Of a stretch of 60,160 bases of DNA, positions 24,262 through 33,422 are shown piece after piece. The position numbers and the translations under genes are program-made. The stretch covers positions 1 through 60,160 of the forward strand of contig UQJU01000004.1 of NCBI GenBank assembly GCA_900541355.1. Direction: 5' to 3'. The DNA is from Candidatus Avelusimicrobium fimicolum (GTDB lineage: Bacteria > Elusimicrobiota > Elusimicrobia > Elusimicrobiales > Elusimicrobiaceae). The notes beneath the pieces were generated by a model that saw only the letters and a program-made list of their open reading frames with translations, did not search any database and was not told the origin of the DNA. Positions within the stretch are counted from its first letter, which is position 1, and each line of letters opens with the position of its first letter.

Positions 24262-25272
24262 TTATTTGTTTACGGAAGCCATATGGGCGATCAAATCCAG
24301 CACTTTGTTAGAGTAGCCGATTTCGTTATCGTACCAAGATACGACTTTCACAAACGTATCCGTCAAGGCGATACCGGCTTTGGCGTCAAAGATAGACGTA
24401 AGCGGGCAGCCCAAGAAGTCGGAAGACACAACGGCTTCATCGGTGTAACCCAAGATGCCTTTGAGTTCGCCTTCGGAGGCTTCTTTCATCGCTTGGCAGA
24501 TTTCCGCATAGGTGGCCGGTTTGGCCAAGTTGACGGTAAGGTCAACCACGGAAACGTCCAAGGTCGGCACGCGCATAGACATACCGGTCAATTTGCCGTT
24601 GAGTTCAGGAATTACTTTACCTACGGCTTTGGCAGCACCGGTAGAAGACGGGATGATGTTGCCGGAAGCGGCACGGCCGCCTCTCCAATCCTTCATAGAA
24701 GGACCGTCAACCGTTTTTTGGGTGGCGGTGGTGGAGTGCACGGTGGTCATCAAACCATCTTTAATACCAAACTTGTCGTTCAAAACTTTGGCAATAGGAG
24801 CCAAGCAGTTCGTGGTGCAGGAAGCGTTGGAAACGAATTGGGTACCTTTTACATAGGTTTTTTCGTTTACGCCGACTACGAACATCGGGGTAGCGTCTTT
24901 GGACGGAGCAGACATTACCACATATTTGGCGCCGGCTTTAATGTGGGCCTGCGCTTTTTCCTGGGTAAGGAACAAACCGGTGGATTCTACTACATATTCG
25001 GCACCTACTTTATCCCAAGCCAATTCTTCGGGGTTCTTGCAAGCGGTTACGCGGATTTTTTTGCCGTTGACGATCAACTGGCTGTTTTCAACGTCCGCTT
25101 CCACGGTGCCGTTAAATTTGCCGTGCATCGTATCGTATTTGAGCATATAAGCCAAATAGTCAACCGGGCACAAGTCGTTGATGCCTACGATTTCAATATC
25201 ATTGCGTTCTTGCGCCGCGCGGAATACAAAGCGACCGATGCGGCCAAAACCGTTAATACCAACTTTAATCAT
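24262..25272 (-). CDS. gapA: Glyceraldehyde-3-phosphate dehydrogenase, type I
   Basis: A 336-residue glycolytic enzyme that oxidises glyceraldehyde 3-phosphate to 1,3-bisphosphoglycerate with NAD and phosphate. The start at 25272 is chosen because ATGGAGGGTGT just upstream supplies the RBS; the ATG at 25290 would lie inside it. The N-terminal Rossmann motif GINGFGRIGR, the active site SNASCTTNC with the catalytic Cys, and the C-terminal SWYDNEIGYSNKV are all present. The length is standard. The gene is monocistronic with a strong terminator. Confidence 0.98.
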   Translation of the reverse strand: MIKVGINGFGRIGRFVFRAAQERNDIEIVGINDLCPVDYLAYMLKYDTMHGKFNGTVEADVENSQLIVNGKKIRVTACKNPEELAWDKVGAEYVVESTGLFLTQEKAQAHIKAGAKYVVMSAPSKDATPMFVVGVNEKTYVKGTQFVSNASCTTNCLAPIAKVLNDKFGIKDGLMTTVHSTTATQKTVDGPSMKDWRGGRAASGNIIPSSTGAAKAVGKVIPELNGKLTGMSMRVPTLDVSVVDLTVNLAKPATYAEICQAMKEASEGELKGILGYTDEAVVSSDFLGCPLTSIFDAKAGIALTDTFVKVVSWYDNEIGYSNKVLDLIAHMASVNK

Positions 25273-25354
25273 ACAGTTTACACCCTCCATAGATTTTTTA
25301 CTTCTGCAAATATTTTACTATTTTTTGAGCCGTTCGTGTACCCTGTAAATAGGG

Positions 25355-26704
25355 TTAATTAAGCGGCACATCAATTTTGGTGTCCCGTCTGGTGGCAGGA
25401 TTATACACCGTTTGACGTTTTTTAATTAATTTTTGTTCCTTTAAATCGTACACGTATGTTGTTTTAATGCTGTGGTCGGAACTGGTGCGCCCTTCAATAA
25501 GGGCTAACCCGTCTTTATCCCACTGCGCGCGGCGCGTGGTTAATTGCAAATAGCGGCCTTCGGGCTTGTCTGCAATCGCGTTTTTAATTTTGCTATACGA
25601 GAATTTGCTTTCAAACGTCAGGTTTTTAATTGCCTTTTGGTTTTCGTCCAATAAGGAGCCTGCCGTTAGATATTCGTCAATATCCATATCAAAAATAGGC
25701 TTATCGTCAAAATAAAAGGGCACTTTGGCTACACCGCCGTTGTGATAGGCTTCCACCAATTTGTAAAGGTAATGCGCATGCGTGGCGTAGGCAACGTCCT
25801 TACCGGGGTCCTCTGTGTGGTGAATACTGCCTGTGTGGATGCCCACCAGTTCCCCCTTGTCGTTTAACACCGCACTGCCGCACAGACCGGGACGTTTTTC
25901 GGCCGGCATAGAAATCGTTGTGCGAATAGAAATCGGCGTTACACCTACTACCTTGCGTTCCGGAATAGCGGCTGCGGAAGAGTGCGTAAAACCTTTGGAA
26001 AGTAAATTATTATCCAGATAAGGGGTAGCCTCGCTAATGGAATAAGGAGCCAAAAGGGACTCAATATCCTTTGGAAATTTGACAAGAGCCATATCCAACA
26101 TACTCTTGGGCGAATAGGCCACTACCTCTACGGTTGCTTCGTGCGGCAAACCGTTTTTATAGACAATAGCGGTGAATGTTTTGTGCAAAGCGTCTTTTTC
26201 GTTGGATGACACAGCGATTGCATGTGTGGCTATAACGCCATATATCTCGTTTTTTCCATTGTATGGAATAGAAACGACCGTTCCCGAAAAAATGTTTGTA
26301 CCGCTGATATTTGCGGCTGCTTTGGGTGATTCCACCGCTTGAAAGATATACGCATCTTTCGGGATAACTTCGGTCGCCAAGATATTTTTAAGGCGCAAGT
26401 TTTCCTGTTGCAACTGTTGGAGTTGGGACAGGGCTTCTTGCAATTGGACCTTGCTGGAAAGAGTGGAAATGTTAGATGATAATTTGGGAACAGACGAACC
26501 GGCCGGGAAAGTAACGGCAGAGGGAATTTTGACCTTGGTGGGTAAGGCCACGGAAGGCAAGCGGCTAATTCCTTTTGAGGTTGCTTTTGAAACCTGCTCT
26601 GCGGCGCGTACGCCGCGGCTGATAGAAGGTACTTGGGCCCCCGCCGTAGCGGGCACTAAAACAGAAAGTAGAAAGGCAAAAGTGAAAAGAATATATTTTT
26701 TCAT
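25355..26704 (-). CDS. Exported trypsin-like serine protease
   Basis: A 449-residue protein with a signal peptide (cleavage near AGAQ at 24), a Lys/Pro/Val-rich stretch (45-75) and a Gln/Leu-rich coiled-coil segment (85-110). The protease domain follows, with the triad visible as H161 (ATHAI), D204 (LDMALV) and S277 (GLCGSAV) and the substrate loop VGIHTG after it. The C-terminal 100 residues are a separate domain of unknown type. It is probably a periplasmic or surface protease. The promoter has the shared GGTC-type layout and is predicted to give a leaderless mRNA. Confidence 0.85.
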   Translation of the reverse strand: MKKYILFTFAFLLSVLVPATAGAQVPSISRGVRAAEQVSKATSKGISRLPSVALPTKVKIPSAVTFPAGSSVPKLSSNISTLSSKVQLQEALSQLQQLQQENLRLKNILATEVIPKDAYIFQAVESPKAAANISGTNIFSGTVVSIPYNGKNEIYGVIATHAIAVSSNEKDALHKTFTAIVYKNGLPHEATVEVVAYSPKSMLDMALVKFPKDIESLLAPYSISEATPYLDNNLLSKGFTHSSAAAIPERKVVGVTPISIRTTISMPAEKRPGLCGSAVLNDKGELVGIHTGSIHHTEDPGKDVAYATHAHYLYKLVEAYHNGGVAKVPFYFDDKPIFDMDIDEYLTAGSLLDENQKAIKNLTFESKFSYSKIKNAIADKPEGRYLQLTTRRAQWDKDGLALIEGRTSSDHSIKTTYVYDLKEQKLIKKRQTVYNPATRRDTKIDVPLN

Positions 26705-26710
26705 ACTTAT

Positions 26711-26752
26711 ATTTTAACACTTGCGTTGGGGGCTAACAAGGGTCAAAGGACC
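26711..26752 (-). promoter_or_regulatory. Promoter of the serine protease gene, shared GGTC-type architecture
   Basis: Minus strand: GGTCCTTTGACCC (26752-26740), -35 TTGTTA (26739-26734), 17 bp, -10 TAAAAT (26716-26711), then 6 nt to ATG 26704. The upstream end touches the stop codon of the GT87 gene. Confidence 0.75.
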
Positions 26753-27999
26753 TAATTCCCCTTGGGTCCATAATACTTTTTTATGCCTTGTAATAGGCGA
26801 GAAAAGGAAAAATCTTTCATTAAATGTACTATTAGCACGACTCCTATTAAGGGACGCAAAAAAGAGCCAAGATTGAGTACTAAATCAAAATAAGATGCGA
26901 AAAAACAATGAGAGGGCAAATTCATTGGCATAAACAAAAGGGCTAGTAAGAAAACGGTTAAATTATCCGTTTTTTCACGAGGGTCTTTTAATAGTAAGAG
27001 TACGGGCAGTGCCAGTTGGATTAGTGTATAATCGTGCGAGACAAAGGACAGAAACACTTCGGATAGGGCTAACAAAAGTGCGGCCCGTACGAAACTACGG
27101 TTAATAAATATAATATAGGCGCAGATCAAGGAAAAAATACCCAATGCAAAAAACATATAAAAGGGCATTGTGTTACGGGAGAAAATCATTAATGCTTCCC
27201 AACTTTCAGGCGCGCCTTGTATTTGCGTTAGCAGAAAGACGGGCACCCGGATTAAGTTAAAAAATGAGTGTGAAAATTCCAGTCCCAGCGGCAGTAACTG
27301 GTGGCGTATATTAAACCCTTCAAAACCTGCAAATCCTTGAAACCCGCTCCCCCACCAGCCAAGTGCCAACAGTGCCCCAGTAAACAGTACCGTTCCGGCC
27401 AGTTCTTTATAGTGTTTATCCGCCATAAAAAGTACGAGGAATACAGCGGGATAAAGTTTCATATTGATTCCTACGGCTAGTAAGAGGGCGGCTAACCAAA
27501 AGCGTTTGGCATTGTAGCACAATAGAAACGCGGCGCAGACAGCAAACAACAAAAGTTCCGTATTGGCTCGGTCCAACGCCAAAATGAGCGGAAAGGAGCA
27601 GAGCGTAAAAATTAGGGGCGCAGTCCATTTTTGTTTGAGGAACGAAAAAGCACAACGGGCCAAGGCAAAATACAGGGCCGTTCCCCCCGCAAGCATTGCG
27701 TAGAGAGAGACTTTTTCCGGCAGGTATTTTAACCCTTCTAACGCCCACACAAAGAACGGAAAATAATTGCCGCTTTGCTCGCCGCGGGCTATTTTTATAG
27801 TTTCGTAAAAATCGTTAAAGCGGTAGCGCGGGTCAAAAAGAAAGGTAACATACGGATAATACTCGCGGTGCAAAAAGAGGTTTACCGTGCAAACAGTAAG
27901 GGCAACAACTAACCCAACCAGGAGTGCCCCACAAAAGAATTTTACCCGTTTTTCCGGGGTAATATCTTTCAGCCAAAAATCCCTAATACTGGCAAACAT
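26752..27999 (-). CDS. GT87-like (DUF2029) integral membrane glycosyltransferase
   Basis: A 415-residue polytopic membrane protein with about ten hydrophobic helices. It shows the features of the GT87/DUF2029 family: an acidic NDF motif in the first periplasmic loop (RYRFNDFYE), LALDRANTELLL in mid-protein, and NMKLYPAVF after it. Family members transfer a sugar from a polyprenyl-phosphate donor on the outer face of the inner membrane. It is the last gene of the surface-glycan operon, 16 bp after a GT2 gene, so it probably adds a late residue to the lipid-linked glycan. Donor and acceptor are unknown. Confidence 0.8.
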   Translation of the reverse strand: MFASIRDFWLKDITPEKRVKFFCGALLVGLVVALTVCTVNLFLHREYYPYVTFLFDPRYRFNDFYETIKIARGEQSGNYFPFFVWALEGLKYLPEKVSLYAMLAGGTALYFALARCAFSFLKQKWTAPLIFTLCSFPLILALDRANTELLLFAVCAAFLLCYNAKRFWLAALLLAVGINMKLYPAVFLVLFMADKHYKELAGTVLFTGALLALGWWGSGFQGFAGFEGFNIRHQLLPLGLEFSHSFFNLIRVPVFLLTQIQGAPESWEALMIFSRNTMPFYMFFALGIFSLICAYIIFINRSFVRAALLLALSEVFLSFVSHDYTLIQLALPVLLLLKDPREKTDNLTVFLLALLFMPMNLPSHCFFASYFDLVLNLGSFLRPLIGVVLIVHLMKDFSFSRLLQGIKKYYGPKGN

Positions 28000-28015
28000 A
28001 TTAAATATTATATCT

Positions 28016-28951
28016 TTATTTTTTCTTTTTTTTGATAAACAGGGTGATTAATTTCAATAAATGGCGCGCAAAAAAGAATTTGATTCGTTGGGTGAAATTT
28101 AAATCATTTTTTACAAAGGCTTCATTTAGTTTGTTTCCGTTGTAAAAGGTATAATTTTTGCGGAAAGAACCGAAAATATAGCCAAAGAAACCGTGGTTGC
28201 CCACATTTTCTAATACATAGGCGCGCAGTTTGGGATCTTCTATCATTTGCAACGAATTTAAGAAGCCGACCGTCCAAAACATATTGCGGGTGCTTGCCGG
28301 AATATAACTTTTTTCTGCGCCGCGGGTGTTCCAGTCATCGCCGGAAAAAACAATATCCAAGGTGCATTTGTCCATTATTTCCCCTTGGGGTAAGAAAATA
28401 AGGCCTTTTTTGTTTAAAATATCGCAAACCAAGGCCAAATGCGGGAACATATTGGGGATGTTGTTGTACATATTCATCAGTACCCCGTTTGTGATAATAC
28501 GGGTGTGATAAATAGCGGCCGGAACAAAGGTGCATTGGCGGACAATTTTGGCAATATTATTAGACCCTTTCAGGTCATCTTTGCGGGTTAAAATCAGGTC
28601 GTATTCTTCTGTTTCCAATGCTTTTTCAATTTCCGCCCAGGCATCCCACTTAAAAGAATCATCATCACACACCACCCACACATAAGGGGCCGTAGCCATT
28701 TCGTAGGAGCGGGTGATATTGGCATTACCGCCGATATTTTTAGGGTGGCGGATATGGGTAACATTGGCAAATTTCTTTGCAAAAGATTCTATTACCTCGC
28801 TTGAACCGTCCGTAGAGGCGTTGTCTAAAACCGTAATGGAGCAATTTTTAACCGGGCTGTCCGCTGCGGTTAATTGTTCCAGCGTGTGTGTGATATGCAC
28901 TTTCCGATTATATGTCGGAATAATAATTTCTAGTTGTTTTTGAATTTCCAT
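28016..28951 (-). CDS. GT2-family glycosyltransferase
   Basis: A 311-residue cytoplasmic GT-A enzyme. IIPTYNRK at the N-terminus, VLDNASTDGSSEV, and the metal-binding CDDDS motif near 95 are standard GT2 marks. The C-terminus is very basic (FIKKKKK), which may aid membrane contact. It overlaps the upstream GT2 gene by 22 bp. An internal segment is about 94 percent identical in DNA to that gene, while the rest has diverged, a sign of gene conversion. It belongs to the same subfamily as the GT2 at 34066-35013. Confidence 0.88.
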   Translation of the reverse strand: MEIQKQLEIIIPTYNRKVHITHTLEQLTAADSPVKNCSITVLDNASTDGSSEVIESFAKKFANVTHIRHPKNIGGNANITRSYEMATAPYVWVVCDDDSFKWDAWAEIEKALETEEYDLILTRKDDLKGSNNIAKIVRQCTFVPAAIYHTRIITNGVLMNMYNNIPNMFPHLALVCDILNKKGLIFLPQGEIMDKCTLDIVFSGDDWNTRGAEKSYIPASTRNMFWTVGFLNSLQMIEDPKLRAYVLENVGNHGFFGYIFGSFRKNYTFYNGNKLNEAFVKNDLNFTQRIKFFFARHLLKLITLFIKKKKK

Positions 28952-29889
28952 ATTCTTGTTTTTATATGACCCAATAAGCGAATATTTAGTCCTTTTTCGT
29001 CCTTAAAAAATGAACAGCAATATGCAACCGGCGCCAATAAAGCAAAGGCTAATTTAGCCCAACCACAACTTAAATGGATTCCTGTTGCGTAGATATAAAA
29101 TAAACCTTTTCCGTTTGCCAAATAACGGCCGCAAAAGTTATAAAAATTTTCATTTTCGGCATTGGCAAAAAAAGAACATTTTTGACGGTAATCCGATCTT
29201 TGTAACATTGGAATAGAACTTAAATAACCTTTCGCCCAAAACATATTTTTGAGTAAAGGATGCACTTGATTAACTTTTTTGGCTCCCCTGACATAAGAAT
29301 CGTTACCGGGATTCAATTTCATAGTTACCAAAGGTTTTTGTAAAATCGGCAATTTTTCTCCCGTATTGATGGCGGCTGCGGCCACTGCCAACTGCGGAAA
29401 CATATTAGAAATGTTAAAGTACATATTCATAAGTACATCAGCGGTTATTAAGTCAGTTCTATATATAGCCGCAGGGACAAACGAAAGTTGCTTAAATAGA
29501 TATTGAACACCCTTTTCCGGCGCGTTGTAGTTTGCGACCACGACCGCAGGAGGGTTGTTTTTAAGAGCCAACTCCAACTCGTGCCAATTTGTCAAATCAT
29601 ATTCGTCGTCATCACACATTACCCACACATAAGGGGCCGCGGCCATTTCATAGGCGCGGGTGATATTGGCATTGCCGCCGATATTTTTAGGGTGGCGGAT
29701 ATGGGTAACATTTGCAAATTTCTTGGCAAAAGATTCTATTACCTCGCTTGAACCGTCCGTAGAGGCGTTATCTAACACCGTAAGAGGCAAATCTTTTAGC
29801 GGAGAATTATCGGACAAAATAGTTTCCAAGGTTTTTTTACACTGTTCCTTGCGGTTATAGGTAATTAAAAATAATTCTAATTTATTCAT
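28930..29889 (-). CDS. GT2-family glycosyltransferase, paralogue of its neighbour
   Basis: A 319-residue GT2 enzyme. The start at 29889 (MNKLELFLITYNRKE) overlaps the previous stop as ATGA; an in-frame ATG farther upstream would read deep into the preceding gene. LITYNRKE, VLDNASTDGSSEV and MCDDDE are the nucleotide-sugar and metal-binding motifs. Residues around 48-95 are nearly identical to those of the downstream GT2. The C-terminal part differs, so the acceptor or donor has probably changed. Confidence 0.88.
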   Translation of the reverse strand: MNKLELFLITYNRKEQCKKTLETILSDNSPLKDLPLTVLDNASTDGSSEVIESFAKKFANVTHIRHPKNIGGNANITRAYEMAAAPYVWVMCDDDEYDLTNWHELELALKNNPPAVVVANYNAPEKGVQYLFKQLSFVPAAIYRTDLITADVLMNMYFNISNMFPQLAVAAAAINTGEKLPILQKPLVTMKLNPGNDSYVRGAKKVNQVHPLLKNMFWAKGYLSSIPMLQRSDYRQKCSFFANAENENFYNFCGRYLANGKGLFYIYATGIHLSCGWAKLAFALLAPVAYCCSFFKDEKGLNIRLLGHIKTRIWKFKNN

Positions 29890-30857
29890 TTTATTGGCCA
29901 GGTACTTGTTGTTTGGGATAAAAAATGTCGCTCCAAATGTTTCAAAAATGGCAGAAAAAGCCACTTGAAAGGTTTTGTATTAAAATTCCAAGTAGGTAGA
30001 TTTTCTTTTTTACAGCACTCTGTTAAAGCCGCAAGGGTATAGTGCTTGTCATCTAACTTCTTTCCAACATTTAATTTACCGAACAAAAAATGTTTGTTGT
30101 GCCAGGCATACAGATAATGAAGAAGTAAATGTTTGTTATTTGCGCCCATTAATTCATAGAATAGTTTATCCCAATTAACTATTTGTTGAATAGTTGGAAA
30201 ATTTAAGGAGTTGCTATCTTGGCCTTGGTGTTGGCGTGTATATATAAAATGTTTATCCGTAAAGTAAATAACATTTCCTTTCAAGGCCATTTTGGCTAAA
30301 AGGGGCCAATCATTAAATTTGTTAAATTTTTCATATTCCAACGAAGATTCTTTTAATGCCTTGCTTTTGTATATTGCCGGGGCATACGAAACTCCTTCGC
30401 AGAAATATATATATTGCGCCCATTTTTGGGGCGAAGTAAAGAAAATATGACTAGGAGCAACCTGGCTCGGCATTTGCGGAACAGAATTGTTTGCAAAGGC
30501 CGAATGGGTAGTTGTGATGAGGGCTACATTAGGGTAAGCATTAAGTGCTTTTAATGCGTTTTCCAAATAGGCAGGGTGCAATAAATCGTCATCGTGAAAT
30601 AGCATACAATATGGACGAGAAACCAATTCTTGTGCTTTTTTAAAATTACCCAAAAAACCAGTTGTGTGAACATAATGTACCCCCCTGTCTTTTAGTTGAA
30701 ACACTATTTCTGCGGTATTGTCTGTGCTTTCATTATCTAATACTGTGATGTTTTTTATGGGTACAGTTTGCGCAAGAATGCTCTGCAGCGTTTCTTTTAA
30801 TAAAGAAGCCCTATTATGGGTGGTTACAAAAATCTGGATATCGTCTATTGTGTACAT
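29886..30857 (-). CDS. GT2-family glycosyltransferase
   Basis: A 323-residue GT2 enzyme with FVTTHNRASLL, VLDNESTDNTAEI and the metal-binding FHDDDLLHP motif. It is more distant from the two following GT2 proteins and closer to general rhamnosyl/glucosyl transferase types. It lies 6 bp after the epimerase gene and overlaps the next GT2 gene by 4 bp. GC content is low here, in line with the middle of the operon. The sugar transferred cannot be told. Confidence 0.88.
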   Translation of the reverse strand: MYTIDDIQIFVTTHNRASLLKETLQSILAQTVPIKNITVLDNESTDNTAEIVFQLKDRGVHYVHTTGFLGNFKKAQELVSRPYCMLFHDDDLLHPAYLENALKALNAYPNVALITTTHSAFANNSVPQMPSQVAPSHIFFTSPQKWAQYIYFCEGVSYAPAIYKSKALKESSLEYEKFNKFNDWPLLAKMALKGNVIYFTDKHFIYTRQHQGQDSNSLNFPTIQQIVNWDKLFYELMGANNKHLLLHYLYAWHNKHFLFGKLNVGKKLDDKHYTLAALTECCKKENLPTWNFNTKPFKWLFLPFLKHLERHFLSQTTSTWPIK

Positions 30858-30863
30858 ATTTTA

Positions 30864-31745
30864 TTAGTTAATAATTTCTTTTAATGCTTCCTGTAAAGTG
30901 TATTGAGGTATAAACCCAACCTCATTTGTTAGCCGGCTATTATCTCCTATGATAATCGCAGGTTGGGTTGTTGGTAAATTTTTTAAATCTAACAGGTTTT
31001 CTTTGCCTAAAAGACGGGCCACTGTTTGGGAGTATTCAGCCAAAGAAACAGAAACCCCGGTGCAAATATTTACGGCGCCTTCGGTTTTAGCATCCAAAAA
31101 CTTAACAAAAGCCGCAGCGATATCTTTGGTATACATATAATCTTTTACTAATTGTGCGTGATTAACAGAAACGGTTTTTCCGGCTTTTAACGCATTAATA
31201 ATAGAGGCTGTAAGGCGTGTTGGGTGTTCGTTTCGTCCATAAACATAAAAAATGCGTCCGTAGCCAAAACTAATATTATTGGCTTTGCAAAATTGAGAGG
31301 CTATTTCGTGTAAATTATTTTTGCAAAAAGCATAAATATTGTGAGGTTCAATTTTATCTGTTTCTTTAATTGGAGTATCTTTGAAAGCGTATTCAAAACA
31401 GGTTCCGGCAAATACCGCGCGTATTCCTCCGTTTTGGGCAAAGTATTTTAGTAAGGTAAGACCTGCGCGCACAAAATCAAAATTAAGATTGCTGTTTTGG
31501 TAATTTCCCGTAGTACACCACGCCATATTGAGCAAATATTGCGGTTGTATTTGGGAAAAAATTTTTGCAATAAAATTCTCATCAAATAAATTGCCTTTTA
31601 ACCAATTAACTCCGGCAATAGCGGGAGAGTTTTGGTCTATGGTTATGGCAAAAACATCAAAACCGGCTTGGCGTAAAGGTTCCAAGAGTTCCTTGCCAAT
31701 AAGGCCGGTAGCACCGGTAACTAATACTTTTTTAGAGGAGGGCAT
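30864..31745 (-). CDS. NAD-dependent epimerase/dehydratase-type nucleotide-sugar reductase
   Basis: A 293-residue extended SDR. The Rossmann motif GATGLIGKEL is near residue 10, and the expected Tyr-x3-Lys is seen as YAFCKN with an upstream Thr/Cys. The start at 31745 is preferred (AAGAGA upstream) over an ATG 18 bp earlier. It follows an RfbC-like 3,5-epimerase gene with a small overlap. In CDP-3,6-dideoxyhexose pathways an epimerase and a 4-keto reductase finish the sugar (for example ascarylose), so this is a candidate for that reductase. The specificity is inference. Confidence 0.82.
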   Translation of the reverse strand: MPSSKKVLVTGATGLIGKELLEPLRQAGFDVFAITIDQNSPAIAGVNWLKGNLFDENFIAKIFSQIQPQYLLNMAWCTTGNYQNSNLNFDFVRAGLTLLKYFAQNGGIRAVFAGTCFEYAFKDTPIKETDKIEPHNIYAFCKNNLHEIASQFCKANNISFGYGRIFYVYGRNEHPTRLTASIINALKAGKTVSVNHAQLVKDYMYTKDIAAAFVKFLDAKTEGAVNICTGVSVSLAEYSQTVARLLGKENLLDLKNLPTTQPAIIIGDNSRLTNEVGFIPQYTLQEALKEIIN

Positions 31746-32256
31746 AGTTGTTATCTCTTTCATTAATAATAGGATTTTTTATAGGCCAGTTAATGCCTAG
31801 TTTCGGGTCGTTCCACCGTACTCCGGCGTATGCTTCCGGGTGGAAAAATTCCCCCAGTTGATAATATACAGTAGAGTCATTTTCTAATGTTTGAAAACCG
31901 TGGGCGCACATAGGCGGGATATAGAGAAGTTTATTATTACCTTCCGTTAGTTCTGTTGTGATATGTTTTAGATAAGTTGGCGAGTTCGGCCGTAAATCTA
32001 CCACAACATCAAAAATACGCCCGCGCAAACAAGAAACAATTTTGATTTCCGGAAAAGGGTCTTTTTGATAGTGCAGCCCCCGTAGCGTTCCCTTGTGCGT
32101 GTTGCCCGATAAATTGCACTGGCACATAGAAAATTCCAAACCGTTGTGTTGCAACTCTTTTAAGCAAAACTGACGTGCAAAGGAACCTCTTTCATCTTTA
32201 AATGGTTCCATTTCAATTAAATAAACCCCTGGAATATTTTGTTCTATAAATTTCAT
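31732..32256 (-). CDS. RfbC-like nucleotide-4-keto-sugar 3,5-epimerase (cupin)
   Basis: A 174-residue cupin of the dTDP-4-dehydrorhamnose 3,5-epimerase family. FKDERGSFARQF, LRGLHYQ with the catalytic His, and PPMCAHGFQTL are all present, and the length is typical. No rfbA or rfbB is in the window, while rfbF/rfbG/rfbH for a CDP-sugar are, so its substrate may be a CDP-4-keto-dideoxyhexose (as in CDP-ascarylose synthesis) rather than dTDP-4-keto-rhamnose. That choice is inference from context. Confidence 0.88.
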   Translation of the reverse strand: MKFIEQNIPGVYLIEMEPFKDERGSFARQFCLKELQHNGLEFSMCQCNLSGNTHKGTLRGLHYQKDPFPEIKIVSCLRGRIFDVVVDLRPNSPTYLKHITTELTEGNNKLLYIPPMCAHGFQTLENDSTVYYQLGEFFHPEAYAGVRWNDPKLGINWPIKNPIINERDNNYALL

Positions 32257-32259
32257 AAA

Positions 32260-33408
32260 TTATCTCTTTATATATAATTTAAACCCTAAACACCGAATAA
32301 TTTTTTTGCCGTTTTCTTTTTTAACAGAAAAAATTTTTTCTAGTAAAGGCGAAAATTTATTATGCGAACGTTCTTTTTTTACTGGGAGTCTGAAATCTTG
32401 TATGGTATAGTGGTTCGCATAATAGCGAAAACAATTATTAATTTCTGGATGAAATTGTAGGTTGTTTTCTTCTATATAATTATGTAATTTTAAGAAATCG
32501 TTTGGATTTGAAACCTGGTATAAGCGTTGAAATTGAATCAAAGAAATGTAAAGGCCAATGATATAGTTTACCTTGTTTATTTGGTTTTTATCACAGGGAT
32601 AATTGCATAGTTTGGCGGTTGCAAAAAGGTCGTTATACATCCCGTTCCAATTATTAGCAATATTAACAGGAGCATAAGGATAGAGGTTCTCATAATCTAA
32701 ATGATGGTCTTGCAAATATCTTTTATAAATATTTCCTCCATATTCCCCACTTCTCCCAACGCTGCCTACCATATTGTTACGTTGCTGGATAATATTGTAA
32801 TTGATAGAGGCATAGGTAGCGGAGTTCATCAAGGCCAAATACACTTCATCTACATCGCCCCCCACAAAGTGAATAATTTTTCCATATTGTTGGATTAATT
32901 TATTTTTAAAATCACGTTTGAGAAAGGCTTTTAATTCACTGCCCCAACAAGCATTAAAGAAGTTCGCCATATCTTCTAATGTTAAAGAAATTAGTTTTTT
33001 TGATTCTTCTTTATGCCAATGGGTGTTCCCGGAAATAGAAAATAAAAACAGATTAGTATCAGGATAATCTTTTGTTCCTTGTTCAAAAATTTCAACGGCT
33101 CGCGAATCTAATACAATTTTATCTGTTACCAAATAACAATAGTCGGCATCGGATAATTGGTAGCCCTTGTTCCAATTATCCAACATATTCAGTCCGCCTG
33201 TTTTGTAATATTTAATGGATAGTGTATTTTTATATTTTTCCAATAATTTTTGCGCCAGTAATTCTTGCCTTTGTTCATCACTGTTATCTACAATCAACAA
33301 GTTAAAATTCTTGTTGGTTTGGGCTAAAAAAGACAATAATGTTGTCTCTAACAGATGCCAACGGTTTTTAGTGGGTACAATAAAATCTAAAAATTTTTTT
33401 TCTGTCAT
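32260..33408 (-). CDS. GT2-family glycosyltransferase
   Basis: A 382-residue GT-A type enzyme with FIVPTKNRWHLL and LIVDNSDE near the N-terminus. The usual DxD position reads VTDKIVLDS, a weak match, so catalytic details are uncertain. The C-terminal 150 residues are rich in Asn, Tyr and Lys and very AT-rich in DNA. It is 14 bp downstream of the acetyltransferase gene. The base composition, lower than in the flanking rfb genes, points to a different origin for this part of the operon. Confidence 0.78.
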   Translation of the reverse strand: MTEKKFLDFIVPTKNRWHLLETTLLSFLAQTNKNFNLLIVDNSDEQRQELLAQKLLEKYKNTLSIKYYKTGGLNMLDNWNKGYQLSDADYCYLVTDKIVLDSRAVEIFEQGTKDYPDTNLFLFSISGNTHWHKEESKKLISLTLEDMANFFNACWGSELKAFLKRDFKNKLIQQYGKIIHFVGGDVDEVYLALMNSATYASINYNIIQQRNNMVGSVGRSGEYGGNIYKRYLQDHHLDYENLYPYAPVNIANNWNGMYNDLFATAKLCNYPCDKNQINKVNYIIGLYISLIQFQRLYQVSNPNDFLKLHNYIEENNLQFHPEINNCFRYYANHYTIQDFRLPVKKERSHNKFSPLLEKIFSVKKENGKKIIRCLGFKLYIKR

Positions 33409-33422
33409 AGAGGACCTTTTTA

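Noticed and set aside
24157..25362. A long open frame antisense to gapA (and similar ones antisense to pyk at 19608-20330 and to NptA at 1434-2300)
   Set aside because: These are shadow frames of highly biased genes; the opposite strands encode complete, well-known enzymes.
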